A DNA stretch of 64,000 nucleotides, taken from positions 18,508-82,507 of the forward strand of contig JAHIXK010000014.1 of the NCBI GenBank assembly GCA_018815245.1, in the 5' to 3' direction. Each line of letters begins with the position of its first letter. Position 1 is the first letter of the stretch. Positions 37,747-50,113 of this stretch are shown one piece after another. A program made the translations under genes and the position numbers. The notes below the pieces were generated by a model that made no database searches, was not told where the DNA came from, and saw only the letters and a list, made by a program, of their open reading frames with translations. The stretch is from Gammaproteobacteria bacterium. GTDB taxonomy: Bacteria; Pseudomonadota; Gammaproteobacteria; Burkholderiales; Burkholderiaceae_B.

Positions 37747-39051
37747 TCAGGACTCCGCTTCGTTGCCTTCGCCTGAGTTTTCCACAGAGTTTTCTTGGCT
37801 GGCCCGTGGCCGGTAAACCCCACGGGTTAACGGAATTTCAAACAGCCTGCATTCAATTGGGCCGTTGAACAAGGGACGCTTGCGCTTGGGGCTTAGGCCG
37901 AGCGTTTTCTTGATTTCCAGGTCGCCTGAGAATAAAAAGGCTGTCCAGCCAGAATAGTTCATTTTCAAATGGTCGCCGTAGGCTTTGAACAGGCGTTCAT
38001 AGGCTTCGTCTTCTGGTACGTCAGCACCCTTGGCACGCACGCGTTCGCCGTAGGGGGGGTTGCTGAACACAATGCCGGTGGGTGCGGGTGGCTCCACCGT
38101 TAGCGCGTCACGTTGCGCAAATTGCACAATGCCTGCATCGAGTAGTTCTTCGAAACCTGCCCTTGCCACATTTTCTTTTGCAATATCGATCAGCAATTCA
38201 GTAATGTCGCTGGCGAACCACTGGAAGTAGGGTGTGGTTAGTGCTTTGTCCAAGCCTGCATTGAAGCGACGGTTCGCATCCTCTTGAAGTTCTTTGCCCC
38301 ATTCCTGCGTGAAGGGTTTCAGGTTTTCAAAAGCGAAGGGGCGTTCAAGGCCAGGGGCGCGGTCGCACAACTGCGAAAGCGATTCAATCACCATGGTGCC
38401 ACTGCCACAGAATGGGTCAAGAAACACCTCGGCGTCTTTACCAGCCTCGCTTTGGCGCGCAATGTGCCACAGGCCTGCGGCCAGGTTTTCCTTCAGCGGG
38501 GCCACGCCGGCTTCTTCGCGCCAGCCACGCTTGAACAGGTTTTCACCAGCCAGGTCGATGTACATCATGGCTTCGGTGGGATTGACGGCCGCGAAAATTC
38601 GCACATCGGGTGCTTCCACACTCACGTTCGGGCGTTCATCGAAACGTTCAAGGAATGCGTCACATACGGCGTCTTTCAGACGCAGTTGTGTGAACCTTAC
38701 GCTTTGAATGTCAGCACCCAAATTGTTCAAATCAACACGGAATGTGTTGGAGAGTTTGAACCAGTTGTGCCAATCGACCGACTTAGCAATGTGATAGAAC
38801 TCGTCTTCGCTGGTACATTCGCCACGCGCCAGTTCAAGCCCAATGCGACCTGCAAAGCGGGTCCAGTAGGTCATGCGGGTGGCTTGGCGCCAGCTGGCTT
38901 CGAAGGTGCAACCACCAGTGACGGCACGTGTTTTTTGTGCGCCCATGGTTTCCAGTTCAGCCACCAGAATTTCTTCCAGACCCCGCGGGCAGCTTGCAAA
39001 ACAGTTGTAGACGCTTTGCTTGGTGGAGTTGTGTTGCTTTGAATTGGACAT
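37747..39051 (-). CDS. THUMP-domain class I SAM-dependent RNA methyltransferase (RlmL-like)
   Basis: NCFASCPRGLEEILVAEL; YIDLAGENLFKRGWR; FLDPFCGSGTMVIE; FSNPPYGERV. Confidence 0.92.
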   Translation of the reverse strand: MSNSKQHNSTKQSVYNCFASCPRGLEEILVAELETMGAQKTRAVTGGCTFEASWRQATRMTYWTRFAGRIGLELARGECTSEDEFYHIAKSVDWHNWFKLSNTFRVDLNNLGADIQSVRFTQLRLKDAVCDAFLERFDERPNVSVEAPDVRIFAAVNPTEAMMYIDLAGENLFKRGWREEAGVAPLKENLAAGLWHIARQSEAGKDAEVFLDPFCGSGTMVIESLSQLCDRAPGLERPFAFENLKPFTQEWGKELQEDANRRFNAGLDKALTTPYFQWFASDITELLIDIAKENVARAGFEELLDAGIVQFAQRDALTVEPPAPTGIVFSNPPYGERVRAKGADVPEDEAYERLFKAYGDHLKMNYSGWTAFLFSGDLEIKKTLGLSPKRKRPLFNGPIECRLFEIPLTRGVYRPRASQENSVENSGEGNEAES

Positions 39052-39069
39052 GAATTGCTTTTAAAAAGA

Positions 39070-39501
39070 TTAGAAAGGTTTTACAACCACCAAAATGATG
39101 GCAATGGCCATGAGCACCACAGGCACTTCATTGAACCAACGGAAATACGTGTGGCTGCGTGTGTTTTGGCCCGTTTCAAATTTGCGCAGTATGCGGCCGC
39201 AACTGTAGTGGTAACCGGCAATGACAAACACAATCAAAATTTTGGCATGCAGCCAGCCACTTTGGCCTCCCACGCCAATTTGATACACGCCCACCAGTGC
39301 GAACCCCAGCAGCAGTGCGGGAATTGCCAACAGGGTCATGAATTTGTACAGTTTTCTGGCCATTTGCAGCAGGCGTGCGGTGGCTGCTGGTTCGGTTTCC
39401 ATGGCCAGGTTCACGAAAATGCGCGGCAGGTAAAACAGGCCTGCAAACCATGAAGCCACAAACAATATGTGAAAGGCTTTCACCCAAAGATAACCACCCA
39501 T
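39070..39501 (-). CDS. HemJ/CopD family membrane protein
   Basis: LWVKAFHILFVASWFAGLFYLPRIFV; conserved His/Arg in 4-TM protein. Confidence 0.82.
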   Translation of the reverse strand: MGGYLWVKAFHILFVASWFAGLFYLPRIFVNLAMETEPAATARLLQMARKLYKFMTLLAIPALLLGFALVGVYQIGVGGQSGWLHAKILIVFVIAGYHYSCGRILRKFETGQNTRSHTYFRWFNEVPVVLMAIAIILVVVKPF

Positions 39502-39528
39502 GTACTGCTCCAGTTAGTTATGAATTAA

Positions 39529-40785
39529 TCAGTTTCTTGTTTCGCCATGGCCAAACACCACGTACTTTTGACTGGTCAGGCCTTCAAGGCCAACCGGGCC
39601 GCGTGCATGAATTTTGTCGGTTGAAATGCCGATTTCAGCGCCCAAGCCGTATTCGAACCCGTCAGCAAAACGTGTTGATGCATTGACCATAACCGATGCT
39701 GAATCGACTTCCCGAATAAAACGCATCGCGTTGCTGTGATTGTCGGTCACGATGCTGTCGGTGTGGTGCGAACCATAGTGGTTGATGTGTGCAATGGCTT
39801 CGTCAAGGCTGTCTACAACCTTGATCGACAAAATGGGTGCCAAATATTCTGTGTTCCAGTCTTCTTCTGTTGCTGGCTTCACGCTGGGCAGCAGGGCCAT
39901 TGTGCGCTTGCAACCGCGCAATTCAACACCTTTGGCCGCATAGCGCTGCGCAAGTTCCGCCAGCGCAGGTTTGGCCACGTGGGTGTGAATCAGCAGGGTT
40001 TCCATGGTGTTGCAGGTGCCGTAGCGGTGGGTTTTTGCGTTCTCGGCAATATTTACTGCATGCGCCATGTTGGCAGATTCATCAATGTACACATGGCAAA
40101 TGCCATCGAGGTGCTTGATCACGGGCACTTTCGCGTCGCGTGAAATGCGTTCGATCAAGCCTTTGCCGCCACGGGGCACAATTACGTCCACGTATTCAGT
40201 CATGGTGATCAGGGCCCCCACGGCGGCGCGGTCGGTGGTGTCGATTACCTGCACCGCATCTGCAGGTAAACCGGCGGCTTCAAGGCCTTGGGCCACAATG
40301 GAAGCCAAAGCCTGGTTGCAACGAAATGCTTCCGAACCACCCCGCAAAATGGTGCTGTTGCCAGATTTGATGCACAAACCCGCTGCATCGACGGTGACAT
40401 TTGGGCGACTTTCATAAATGATGCCGATTACACCCAGTGGAACGCGCATTTTGCCCACCTGAATGCCAGAGGGGCGATTTTTGAAATCAGTCATCTCGCC
40501 GATTGGGTCGGGCAGTTGGGCAATTTGCTCCAAACCTTCGGCCATGGTTTCAATGGCTTTTTCACTCAGGGCAAGGCGATCAAGCAGGGCAGCATCCAGG
40601 CCGTTGGCTTGGGCTTGTGCCATGTCGGTTTGATTGGCTGCTATTAATTCGGCTTTGTTGGCACGAATCAGCTTGGCTGTTTCAAGCAGGGCTGCGTTTT
40701 TGGCATGTGTGTTGGCCTTGGCCATATATACAGCCGCGGCGCGGGCTTTTCTGCCAATGGCCAAAATTTGTTCTTCAATGCTCAT
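39529..40785 (-). CDS. proA: Glutamate-5-semialdehyde dehydrogenase
   Basis: [52 protein letters not shown]. Confidence 0.96.
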   Translation of the reverse strand: MSIEEQILAIGRKARAAAVYMAKANTHAKNAALLETAKLIRANKAELIAANQTDMAQAQANGLDAALLDRLALSEKAIETMAEGLEQIAQLPDPIGEMTDFKNRPSGIQVGKMRVPLGVIGIIYESRPNVTVDAAGLCIKSGNSTILRGGSEAFRCNQALASIVAQGLEAAGLPADAVQVIDTTDRAAVGALITMTEYVDVIVPRGGKGLIERISRDAKVPVIKHLDGICHVYIDESANMAHAVNIAENAKTHRYGTCNTMETLLIHTHVAKPALAELAQRYAAKGVELRGCKRTMALLPSVKPATEEDWNTEYLAPILSIKVVDSLDEAIAHINHYGSHHTDSIVTDNHSNAMRFIREVDSASVMVNASTRFADGFEYGLGAEIGISTDKIHARGPVGLEGLTSQKYVVFGHGETRN

Positions 40786-40798
40786 GGTACGTGCTCTT

Positions 40799-41839
40799 TC
40801 AGGTATTCCACAGTTCGGGCGGCTCAATGCCGGCCACGCCCAAACCAATGATTTCAAACAGGGTCCAAGGGTTGCCCTGCTTCATGCCCTTGATGGTTTT
40901 CTCGGCGGCATAGCACCAGGCGGTCAGCTTTTGCAGGCTGCCGGGGTTGTGCCGTTTCAAGGCGGCGGCAATGTGATTTTGCCGCTGTCCCCAAATTCTA
41001 TTTTGTCGGCAGGCATCTGACAAAGACATTCCGCGCCGCATGGCTTGCTGTGTGTCGCGAATGGCACGAATTTCTTCCTGCAAGGCCCAAAGCACCAAGG
41101 TGGGGGCCTCGCCTTCGGCTTCAAGACCTTCCATCATGCGGGTAATGCGTTTTGCATCCCCGGCCAGCAGGCTGCCACCCAAGTCGAACACGTTGAAGCG
41201 GGCCGAATTGGCTACCATGCCTTGCACGTGCTCAATGGTCACTGTGCCTTGGTGTTCCAAAGCCAGTTTTTCAATGGTTTGGTGGGCCACCAGCAGGTTG
41301 CCCTCGGTTTTCTCGGCCAGCCAGGCGCAGGTTTCACGGTTTAATTGTACGCCTTTGCGTTTGGCGGCTTGAGCTATCCAGCCGGGCAGGGTGTCGGCCC
41401 CCACGGGGCGGCAGGCTATTTCGGTGCCTCTGGCCAGCAGGTCGGCAAAGCCTGCGCTTTTTTCCTGGGTTTTGTTCAGCTTCGGTGCGTTCACCAACAG
41501 GTAGTGGCCTGTGTCGCCAGCCGCAATCCATTGGGCTGCTTTGCCCAAGGCTTCAGCCGCTTCTTTGCTGAGTTTGGGTTGATTGATGCGCAAATCAATC
41601 AGCGATACATCGCCGAACAGTGAGGCTTCTGCAAACAGCGACAAAAATTCCTGTGGGTCGAATTGGCGATCTACTTCCACAATTTGGCGTTGGTAGTCGG
41701 TTTGTTTTTTAAGGCGCTGGCGATAAAGATCAGCCGCTTGGGTAGCAAACAGAGGTTCGTCGGTGAACACGCACAACAACTGGGGCAATGCAGTGCTTGC
41801 CCCGTCGTTTAACCATGTGTCGAGCGCAATCTGTTTCAC
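40799..41839 (-). CDS. holA: DNA polymerase III subunit delta
   Basis: Delta-family pattern; sits between proA and lptE/leuS. Confidence 0.9.
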   Translation of the reverse strand: MKQIALDTWLNDGASTALPQLLCVFTDEPLFATQAADLYRQRLKKQTDYQRQIVEVDRQFDPQEFLSLFAEASLFGDVSLIDLRINQPKLSKEAAEALGKAAQWIAAGDTGHYLLVNAPKLNKTQEKSAGFADLLARGTEIACRPVGADTLPGWIAQAAKRKGVQLNRETCAWLAEKTEGNLLVAHQTIEKLALEHQGTVTIEHVQGMVANSARFNVFDLGGSLLAGDAKRITRMMEGLEAEGEAPTLVLWALQEEIRAIRDTQQAMRRGMSLSDACRQNRIWGQRQNHIAAALKRHNPGSLQKLTAWCYAAEKTIKGMKQGNPWTLFEIIGLGVAGIEPPELWNT

Positions 41840-42330
41840 TTTGGGCTCAATTTCAAGGCGCTTAAGCGCCCGGTAATTTGGCGTGCAATGTCGCGCTGCA
41901 TTTCGGTGTAAAGCTGGTTTTCTTCGGCTTCCTTGCCCAGAATCTGGTCGTCGGTGTAAGTCAGTTCGCGGCGTTGACTAAGCTGGCTGGTGGCAATCAG
42001 GAAATCACCATTTTTGTCGGTCACGCTGTATAGCAATTCGTAGGTGATGCGAACTTCGCGGGCGCGGCCTGTTGCGCTGAAGGTAACAATGCTTCGATCA
42101 CGCAGTTCGCTGATCAGGTTCAGCTTCACTGGCGCGCCCTCCTGCGGATTCACTTTCAGGTTCAGGATTTGAAGCTGTAAGTCCATGTTGCGGTTCATTT
42201 CGGAATTTTCCATGCCGCGTAATTCGATTGTTTCAAAATCGAAATTGTACTGACCACGCAACTGAAAGCCGCAAGCCGTCAGTGTGATGGTTGCGGCCAG
42301 CAGGGCGATGGCTTGAATGAATCGTTTCAT
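41836..42330 (-). CDS. lptE: LPS-assembly lipoprotein LptE
   Basis: Lipobox LTACGFQLRG; between leuS and holA. Confidence 0.9.
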   Translation of the reverse strand: MKRFIQAIALLAATITLTACGFQLRGQYNFDFETIELRGMENSEMNRNMDLQLQILNLKVNPQEGAPVKLNLISELRDRSIVTFSATGRAREVRITYELLYSVTDKNGDFLIATSQLSQRRELTYTDDQILGKEAEENQLYTEMQRDIARQITGRLSALKLSPK

Positions 42331-42355
42331 AAGGACTCGCTTGTAGGGTTCGATC

Positions 42356-45070
<2,715 letters not shown>

Positions 45071-45165
45071 TCATTATATCGGTCTTTTTCGTTTTTTACG
45101 GGCAGGGCGGGTAGGGCAATCACTGTTAAAATCAACAGCAAAACCAATTTTTGATGTGAGAAGCC

Positions 45166-47397
45166 GTGTCTTTACTTGATAGCCTGAACCCCGAACAACT
45201 GGCAGCCGTCACCTTGCCGCGTGAATCTGCGCTGATTCTTGCAGGTGCAGGCAGCGGTAAAACCAAGGTACTGACTGCGCGCATTGCCTGGCTGATTCAA
45301 ACAGGGCAAGTTGGCCCCAACGGGGTGCTGGCGGTTACGTTCACCAACAAGGCGTCCAAAGAAATGCTTCACCGCATTTCTTCCATGCTGCCTATCAACA
45401 CGCGCAGCATGTGGGTTGGAACCTTTCACGGCCTGTGCAACCGCATGTTGCGGGCCCACTGGAAGGAAGCGGGTTTGCCACAGGCTTTTCAAATTCTGGA
45501 CATGCAAGACCAGTTGTCGGCCATCAAACGCATGTACAAGGTGCTGGGCATTGATGCCGAGAAATTCCCACCCAAGCAGCTGAGCTATTTCATTGGTTCT
45601 GCGAAAGACCAAGGTTTGCGCCCCAAAGACGTGGAGGCGCACGACGAATACCACCGCATGATGGTTCGGTTGTATGAAGCTTACGAAGCCCAATGCCAGC
45701 GCGAGGGCGTGGTGGATTTTGCCGAGCTGCTGCTTCGTTCATTCGAGCTGTTGGGTGCCAACCCTGCACTGCGCGAGCATTACCAGGCCCGCTTCAAATA
45801 CATTCTGGTCGACGAGTTTCAAGACACCAACAGCCTGCAGTACAACTGGCTGAAACGTTTGGCTGGGCCGCAGGGATGCATATTTGCGGTGGGCGACGAT
45901 GACCAGTCCATTTACGCATTTCGTGGCGCGCGCGTGGCCAACATGGTGCAGTTTGAAAATGATTTTGCGGTACAAAACCGAATCAAACTGGAACAGAATT
46001 ATCGATCAGTCGGCAATGTGCTGAAAGCAGCCAACGTGTTGATTGCGAATAACAAGGCACGCTTGGGCAAGGAGTTGTGGACTGAAGCCGGTGAAGGCGA
46101 AGCCATTCGCGTGTACGAGGCCACGAGCGACCAGGATGAAGCTGCGTTTATCATTGACCGCATCAAAAAACTGGTGCTCGAAGAAGGGTTTGGTCGATCC
46201 GATATCGCAATTTTGTACCGTTCCAACGCGCAATCTCGCGTGGTGGAACAGGCTTTGTTCAATGCGGGTATTGCATACCGTGTGTATGGTGGTTTGCGTT
46301 TTTTTGAACGTGCGGAAATTAAACATGCACTGGCTTATTTGCGCTTGATGGACAACGCAGACGATGACAATTCATTCTCACGCGTGGTGAATTTTCCGGC
46401 GCGTGGTATTGGTGCGCGCAGCGTAGAGCAGTTGCAAGACATTTCCACTGCGCAGGGCACATCGCTTTACCGCGCCATTCATCGCATGGAGGGCCGCGCA
46501 CAGGCGGGCCTGAAAAAATTTGCGGATTTAATCGAGCGCATGCGCTTCGAAACCCGTGGCCTGAGCCTGGCCGATTTGGTCGACAAAGTAATCAATGAAT
46601 CGGGTTTGATTGCCCATTTTCAAGCTGACAAAGACGGTGAAGACCGTGTCGAGAACTTGAAGGAACTGGTGAACGCGGCCGCATCGTTCGCAATTGCCGA
46701 AGGCTATTACCAAGACGCTGCCGCCACCATGGTGGATGAAGAAAAATTGATCACACCGCTTGCAGATTTCCTGTCCCATGCCTCGCTTGAAGCTGGAGAC
46801 AACGCTGCCGCTGCGGGGCAGGAAGCCATTCAGCTAATGACCGCGCATTCGGCCAAAGGGTTGGAATTCAAGTGCGTGTTTGTGACTGGACTTGAAGAAG
46901 GTTTGTTTCCGCATGAAAACAGCATTGGCAATTCAGTGGAAGGCGGCGACGGCACCAGTGTAGAGGCGGTGGAGGAAGAGCGCCGCCTGATGTATGTGGC
47001 CATTACCCGTGCGCGGGAACAACTGTTTTTAAGCCATGCCCAGCAGCGCATGTTGCACGGGCAAATTCGATACCATTTGCGTTCACGTTTTCTGGATGAA
47101 TTGCCCGAAGAAGTGTTGAAGTGGCTAACTCCCAAACGCGCGCACATTGCCAGCCAGGGTTGGGATGCCCTGGATTCCAAAGTGTGGGGGCAAAATAAAA
47201 CCTTGAATGTGGGCTACAGCAACAAAGCCACCAAACGCCCTTACGACATTGGCACAGGTGTGGCGCACGCCAAATTTGGCAACGGTGTGGTGGTGGCTTA
47301 TGAAGGTGAGGGTGACGACCAAAGAATTCAAATCAACTTTGGTCGCCAGGGTATGAAATGGCTGATGCTGAGTTTGGCGAAGCTTGAGCGGAGTTGA
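45166..47397 (+). CDS. uvrD: UvrD/Rep-type ATP-dependent DNA helicase (GTG start)
   Basis: LAGAGSGKTKVLTARIAWL; VDEFQDTNSLQY; FAVGDDDQSIYAFRGA. Confidence 0.95.
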   Translation: MSLLDSLNPEQLAAVTLPRESALILAGAGSGKTKVLTARIAWLIQTGQVGPNGVLAVTFTNKASKEMLHRISSMLPINTRSMWVGTFHGLCNRMLRAHWKEAGLPQAFQILDMQDQLSAIKRMYKVLGIDAEKFPPKQLSYFIGSAKDQGLRPKDVEAHDEYHRMMVRLYEAYEAQCQREGVVDFAELLLRSFELLGANPALREHYQARFKYILVDEFQDTNSLQYNWLKRLAGPQGCIFAVGDDDQSIYAFRGARVANMVQFENDFAVQNRIKLEQNYRSVGNVLKAANVLIANNKARLGKELWTEAGEGEAIRVYEATSDQDEAAFIIDRIKKLVLEEGFGRSDIAILYRSNAQSRVVEQALFNAGIAYRVYGGLRFFERAEIKHALAYLRLMDNADDDNSFSRVVNFPARGIGARSVEQLQDISTAQGTSLYRAIHRMEGRAQAGLKKFADLIERMRFETRGLSLADLVDKVINESGLIAHFQADKDGEDRVENLKELVNAAASFAIAEGYYQDAAATMVDEEKLITPLADFLSHASLEAGDNAAAAGQEAIQLMTAHSAKGLEFKCVFVTGLEEGLFPHENSIGNSVEGGDGTSVEAVEEERRLMYVAITRAREQLFLSHAQQRMLHGQIRYHLRSRFLDELPEEVLKWLTPKRAHIASQGWDALDSKVWGQNKTLNVGYSNKATKRPYDIGTGVAHAKFGNGVVVAYEGEGDDQRIQINFGRQGMKWLMLSLAKLERS

Positions 47398-47541
47398 TGA
47401 CGATTACTGCGGTGAATTTGAAGGGTCACCTCTGCAGTTTTTTGCCAGCTCGGCGCGGTTTTCTTGAAGTGCGTCCCAAGCAATCCCACTGCCGAGTTGG
47501 CTAAACAAACTTCCTGACGGGAACGCGCTTATCCAAGCCTG

Positions 47542-48336
47542 TCACACGGTCGGATCGTGTTCAAAAACAGCTTTGTACGTGGGGTAAAAAGTACACAGCG
47601 ACACCGCCATAACAAGGGCCACACACATCATGTTCAGCGCGCTGACAAACACCGTCGGCAAACCGAGCATGGTGAAAATAACCACAAACACCGATGAGAA
47701 ACCCAGGCCCAGAACCAACCAGCCCATGCCGTAGATGAAAAAGCTGGCTTTGTTGCGCCACACGGCAACCCAGCTTGAGAACAGCGCTTGCACAGGTTTC
47801 ATGTTGTGCCACACCACCAGCACTGGCGCAAACCAGAATGCCAGCAGCACTGGGATGCTGGTGATGCCCACAAACACCATGTACAGCACCATGTATTCCA
47901 TAAAAGCCGCGCTGGCTGCCGGGTCTGCTTTTTGAAGGTCTTCAATGGACACATTGGGTTGTGCGCCCAGCAACAGGTGCGCCAGTAGCTTGATCACGGC
48001 AAAGCACGCGGTGTAAATGGCGCCCAGCACAATCAGCGACTGCAGGTGTTTTCTGTGTTCCGGGGTGAACCCGCTGAAAAGTACAATCGGGCTGACCCGC
48101 AAGCCTTTTTGCCCCATGCGGCCTGCCAGCATAATGCCGAATCCCATGGCTGGTGATGCTATTGCCACAACGGCCGCACCCAGAAAAGGGATCAACAGCC
48201 CAACAAACAGGATGATGAACAGATAGGTGTTACCGAACAAAAACATCTCACCCGGCTTTTTGCGAAAAAGCTGCACGCCCTGCATTAGCCAGTCCCAACC
48301 GGCGCTGGGTGGGCAAGTGTGTACGTAGTTGGCCAA
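47542..48336 (-). CDS. BPSS1780-type multi-TM membrane protein
   Basis: WDWLMQGVQLFRKKPGEMFLFGNTYLFIILFVGLLIP; adjacent to thrB. Confidence 0.72.
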   Translation of the reverse strand: MANYVHTCPPSAGWDWLMQGVQLFRKKPGEMFLFGNTYLFIILFVGLLIPFLGAAVVAIASPAMGFGIMLAGRMGQKGLRVSPIVLFSGFTPEHRKHLQSLIVLGAIYTACFAVIKLLAHLLLGAQPNVSIEDLQKADPAASAAFMEYMVLYMVFVGITSIPVLLAFWFAPVLVVWHNMKPVQALFSSWVAVWRNKASFFIYGMGWLVLGLGFSSVFVVIFTMLGLPTVFVSALNMMCVALVMAVSLCTFYPTYKAVFEHDPTV

Positions 48337-48347
48337 TTGAAAAGTCC

Positions 48348-49310
48348 TTAGTTCGGTTGTACTGCAAATGGAATGCCCTGGCGGCGCGCCAACAGCACTC
48401 GTTCAAAATGTTGTGGGTCTTTCACGTTCAAAACTTCGGCTTCACGGGGCATGTAAAAGTCGTAAAGGCGAGAGGCCCAGAAGCGCAACGCCGCAGCACG
48501 AAGCATGTCTTGCCACAGTCCACACTCGTGAATGGTCAATGGGCGAACTTCTTGGTAACCAGTCAGCAAGGCGTCCAGCAGGTCTTCCTTGAATTCGCCG
48601 TTGTTCAGGTTGATGCACCAATCGTTGGCAGTCACTGCCAAATCAAACAGAAAGGTATCTACCCCTGCGAAGTAAAAGTCGATGACACCACCCAGCGTGT
48701 CGCCTTGCATCAATGCGTTGTCGCGAAATAAATCAGCATGCACAGCGCCTTTGGGCAGCGATTTGTAGGCATTGCTTGCAACCACGGTTTTTTGGTGGCT
48801 CACTTCGCTGTGCAGCAGCGCAGACACAGCATCGGGCAAATGCTCATCCAGTTCGTTCATGGTCTTCTCGATCCACACCAAGCCACGCGGGTTTGGGGTG
48901 TTGCCTGCAAAGTCGGCCACGGCCAAGTGGGCCTGCGCGCTGAACTTGCCAATTGCGTGGCACTGGGCGGTGTTGGGGTGATCCACCGATTTTCCGCTCA
49001 GGCAAGTCACCAGCGTGGCTGGTTTGCCGTGCAATGCATTGAATAGCTCGCCCTTGGCATTGGCGATTGGGCCAGGAACAGCCAAACCCTTTTTTGCCAG
49101 GTGTTCCATCAAACCCAGGTAAAACGGCAGGTCTTCTGCGCGCAACTTTTCGAACAGTGTAAGTACAAACCTGCCTGTGCTTGTGTTCACGAAGTAATTG
49201 GTGTTCTCGATACCCGACTCAATTCCTTCGAATGAAAGCAGCTCACCACGCTTGCGACCTTTCAGCCACTGTTGCAGTTCATCTTGTGTAATGCGTGTAA
49301 AAACGGCCAT
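48348..49310 (-). CDS. thrB: Homoserine kinase (ThrB type II, APH-like)
   Basis: MAVFTRITQDELQQWL...GIESGIENTNYFV; GAVHADLFRDNALM. Confidence 0.93.
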   Translation of the reverse strand: MAVFTRITQDELQQWLKGRKRGELLSFEGIESGIENTNYFVNTSTGRFVLTLFEKLRAEDLPFYLGLMEHLAKKGLAVPGPIANAKGELFNALHGKPATLVTCLSGKSVDHPNTAQCHAIGKFSAQAHLAVADFAGNTPNPRGLVWIEKTMNELDEHLPDAVSALLHSEVSHQKTVVASNAYKSLPKGAVHADLFRDNALMQGDTLGGVIDFYFAGVDTFLFDLAVTANDWCINLNNGEFKEDLLDALLTGYQEVRPLTIHECGLWQDMLRAAALRFWASRLYDFYMPREAEVLNVKDPQHFERVLLARRQGIPFAVQPN

Positions 49311-49375
49311 TCAATATCCTGAGAAGGTCACAACACCAGTAAAGCACCCGGATTTTACCTGTGTTTGGCCTCGCT

Positions 49376-50113
49376 TTATAAGTCCAGCAGCTTCTCTGTT
49401 TCACTCTCTGATGGGTTAAAGGTGCGTTTTTCGTAGAAACGGAAAATACATTCCAAAACCTCTTCCGGTGTTTCAACCACTTCAAACAGATCCATGTCGC
49501 TTGGGCTGATCATTCCCTCACCCAGCAAATGGCTTTTTACCCAATCAATCAGGCCTGCCCAAAACTTCGAGCCCACCAGAACAATCGGTATCCGCCTGCC
49601 TTTGTTGGTTTGAATCAATGTCAGTGCTTCAAACATTTCATCGAGCGTTCCAAACCCACCGGGCATCACCACATAAGCGCTGGCGTATTTGGCAAATGCC
49701 ACTTTGCGCGCAAAGAAGTGGCGAAATGTGAGTGAAATGTCTTGGTAGGGGTTGCCGCTTTGCTCAAAAGGCAATTCAATGTTCAAGCCCACGCTGGGCG
49801 ATTCCCCTGCATGTGCGCCTTTGTTCGCCGCCTCCATGATGCCAGGCCCGCCGCCGCTGATCACGGCGAAACCGGAATCAGACAGGGCGCGGGCTATGTT
49901 TTCCGTCAGTGCATAGTAGGGGTGATCCGTTGGGGTTCTGGCGCTACCAAAAATGGACACCGAGGGGCGAATTGCCGACAGCTTCTCGGTCGCCTCAATG
50001 AACTCTGCCATAATTCCCAACACATGCCACGACTCCCGGGCTTTCACTGCGGTGGATTGTTCTTTTGAGGGCAAGTGGCGCAATGTTGGAATGTTCTTAT
50101 TTTTGGTTGTCAT
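49376..50113 (-). CDS. LOG family (TIGR00730-type) putative cytokinin riboside 5'-monophosphate phosphoribohydrolase
   Basis: ISGGGPGIMEAANKGA; MPGGFGTLDEMFEALT. Confidence 0.92.
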   Translation of the reverse strand: MTTKNKNIPTLRHLPSKEQSTAVKARESWHVLGIMAEFIEATEKLSAIRPSVSIFGSARTPTDHPYYALTENIARALSDSGFAVISGGGPGIMEAANKGAHAGESPSVGLNIELPFEQSGNPYQDISLTFRHFFARKVAFAKYASAYVVMPGGFGTLDEMFEALTLIQTNKGRRIPIVLVGSKFWAGLIDWVKSHLLGEGMISPSDMDLFEVVETPEEVLECIFRFYEKRTFNPSESETEKLLDL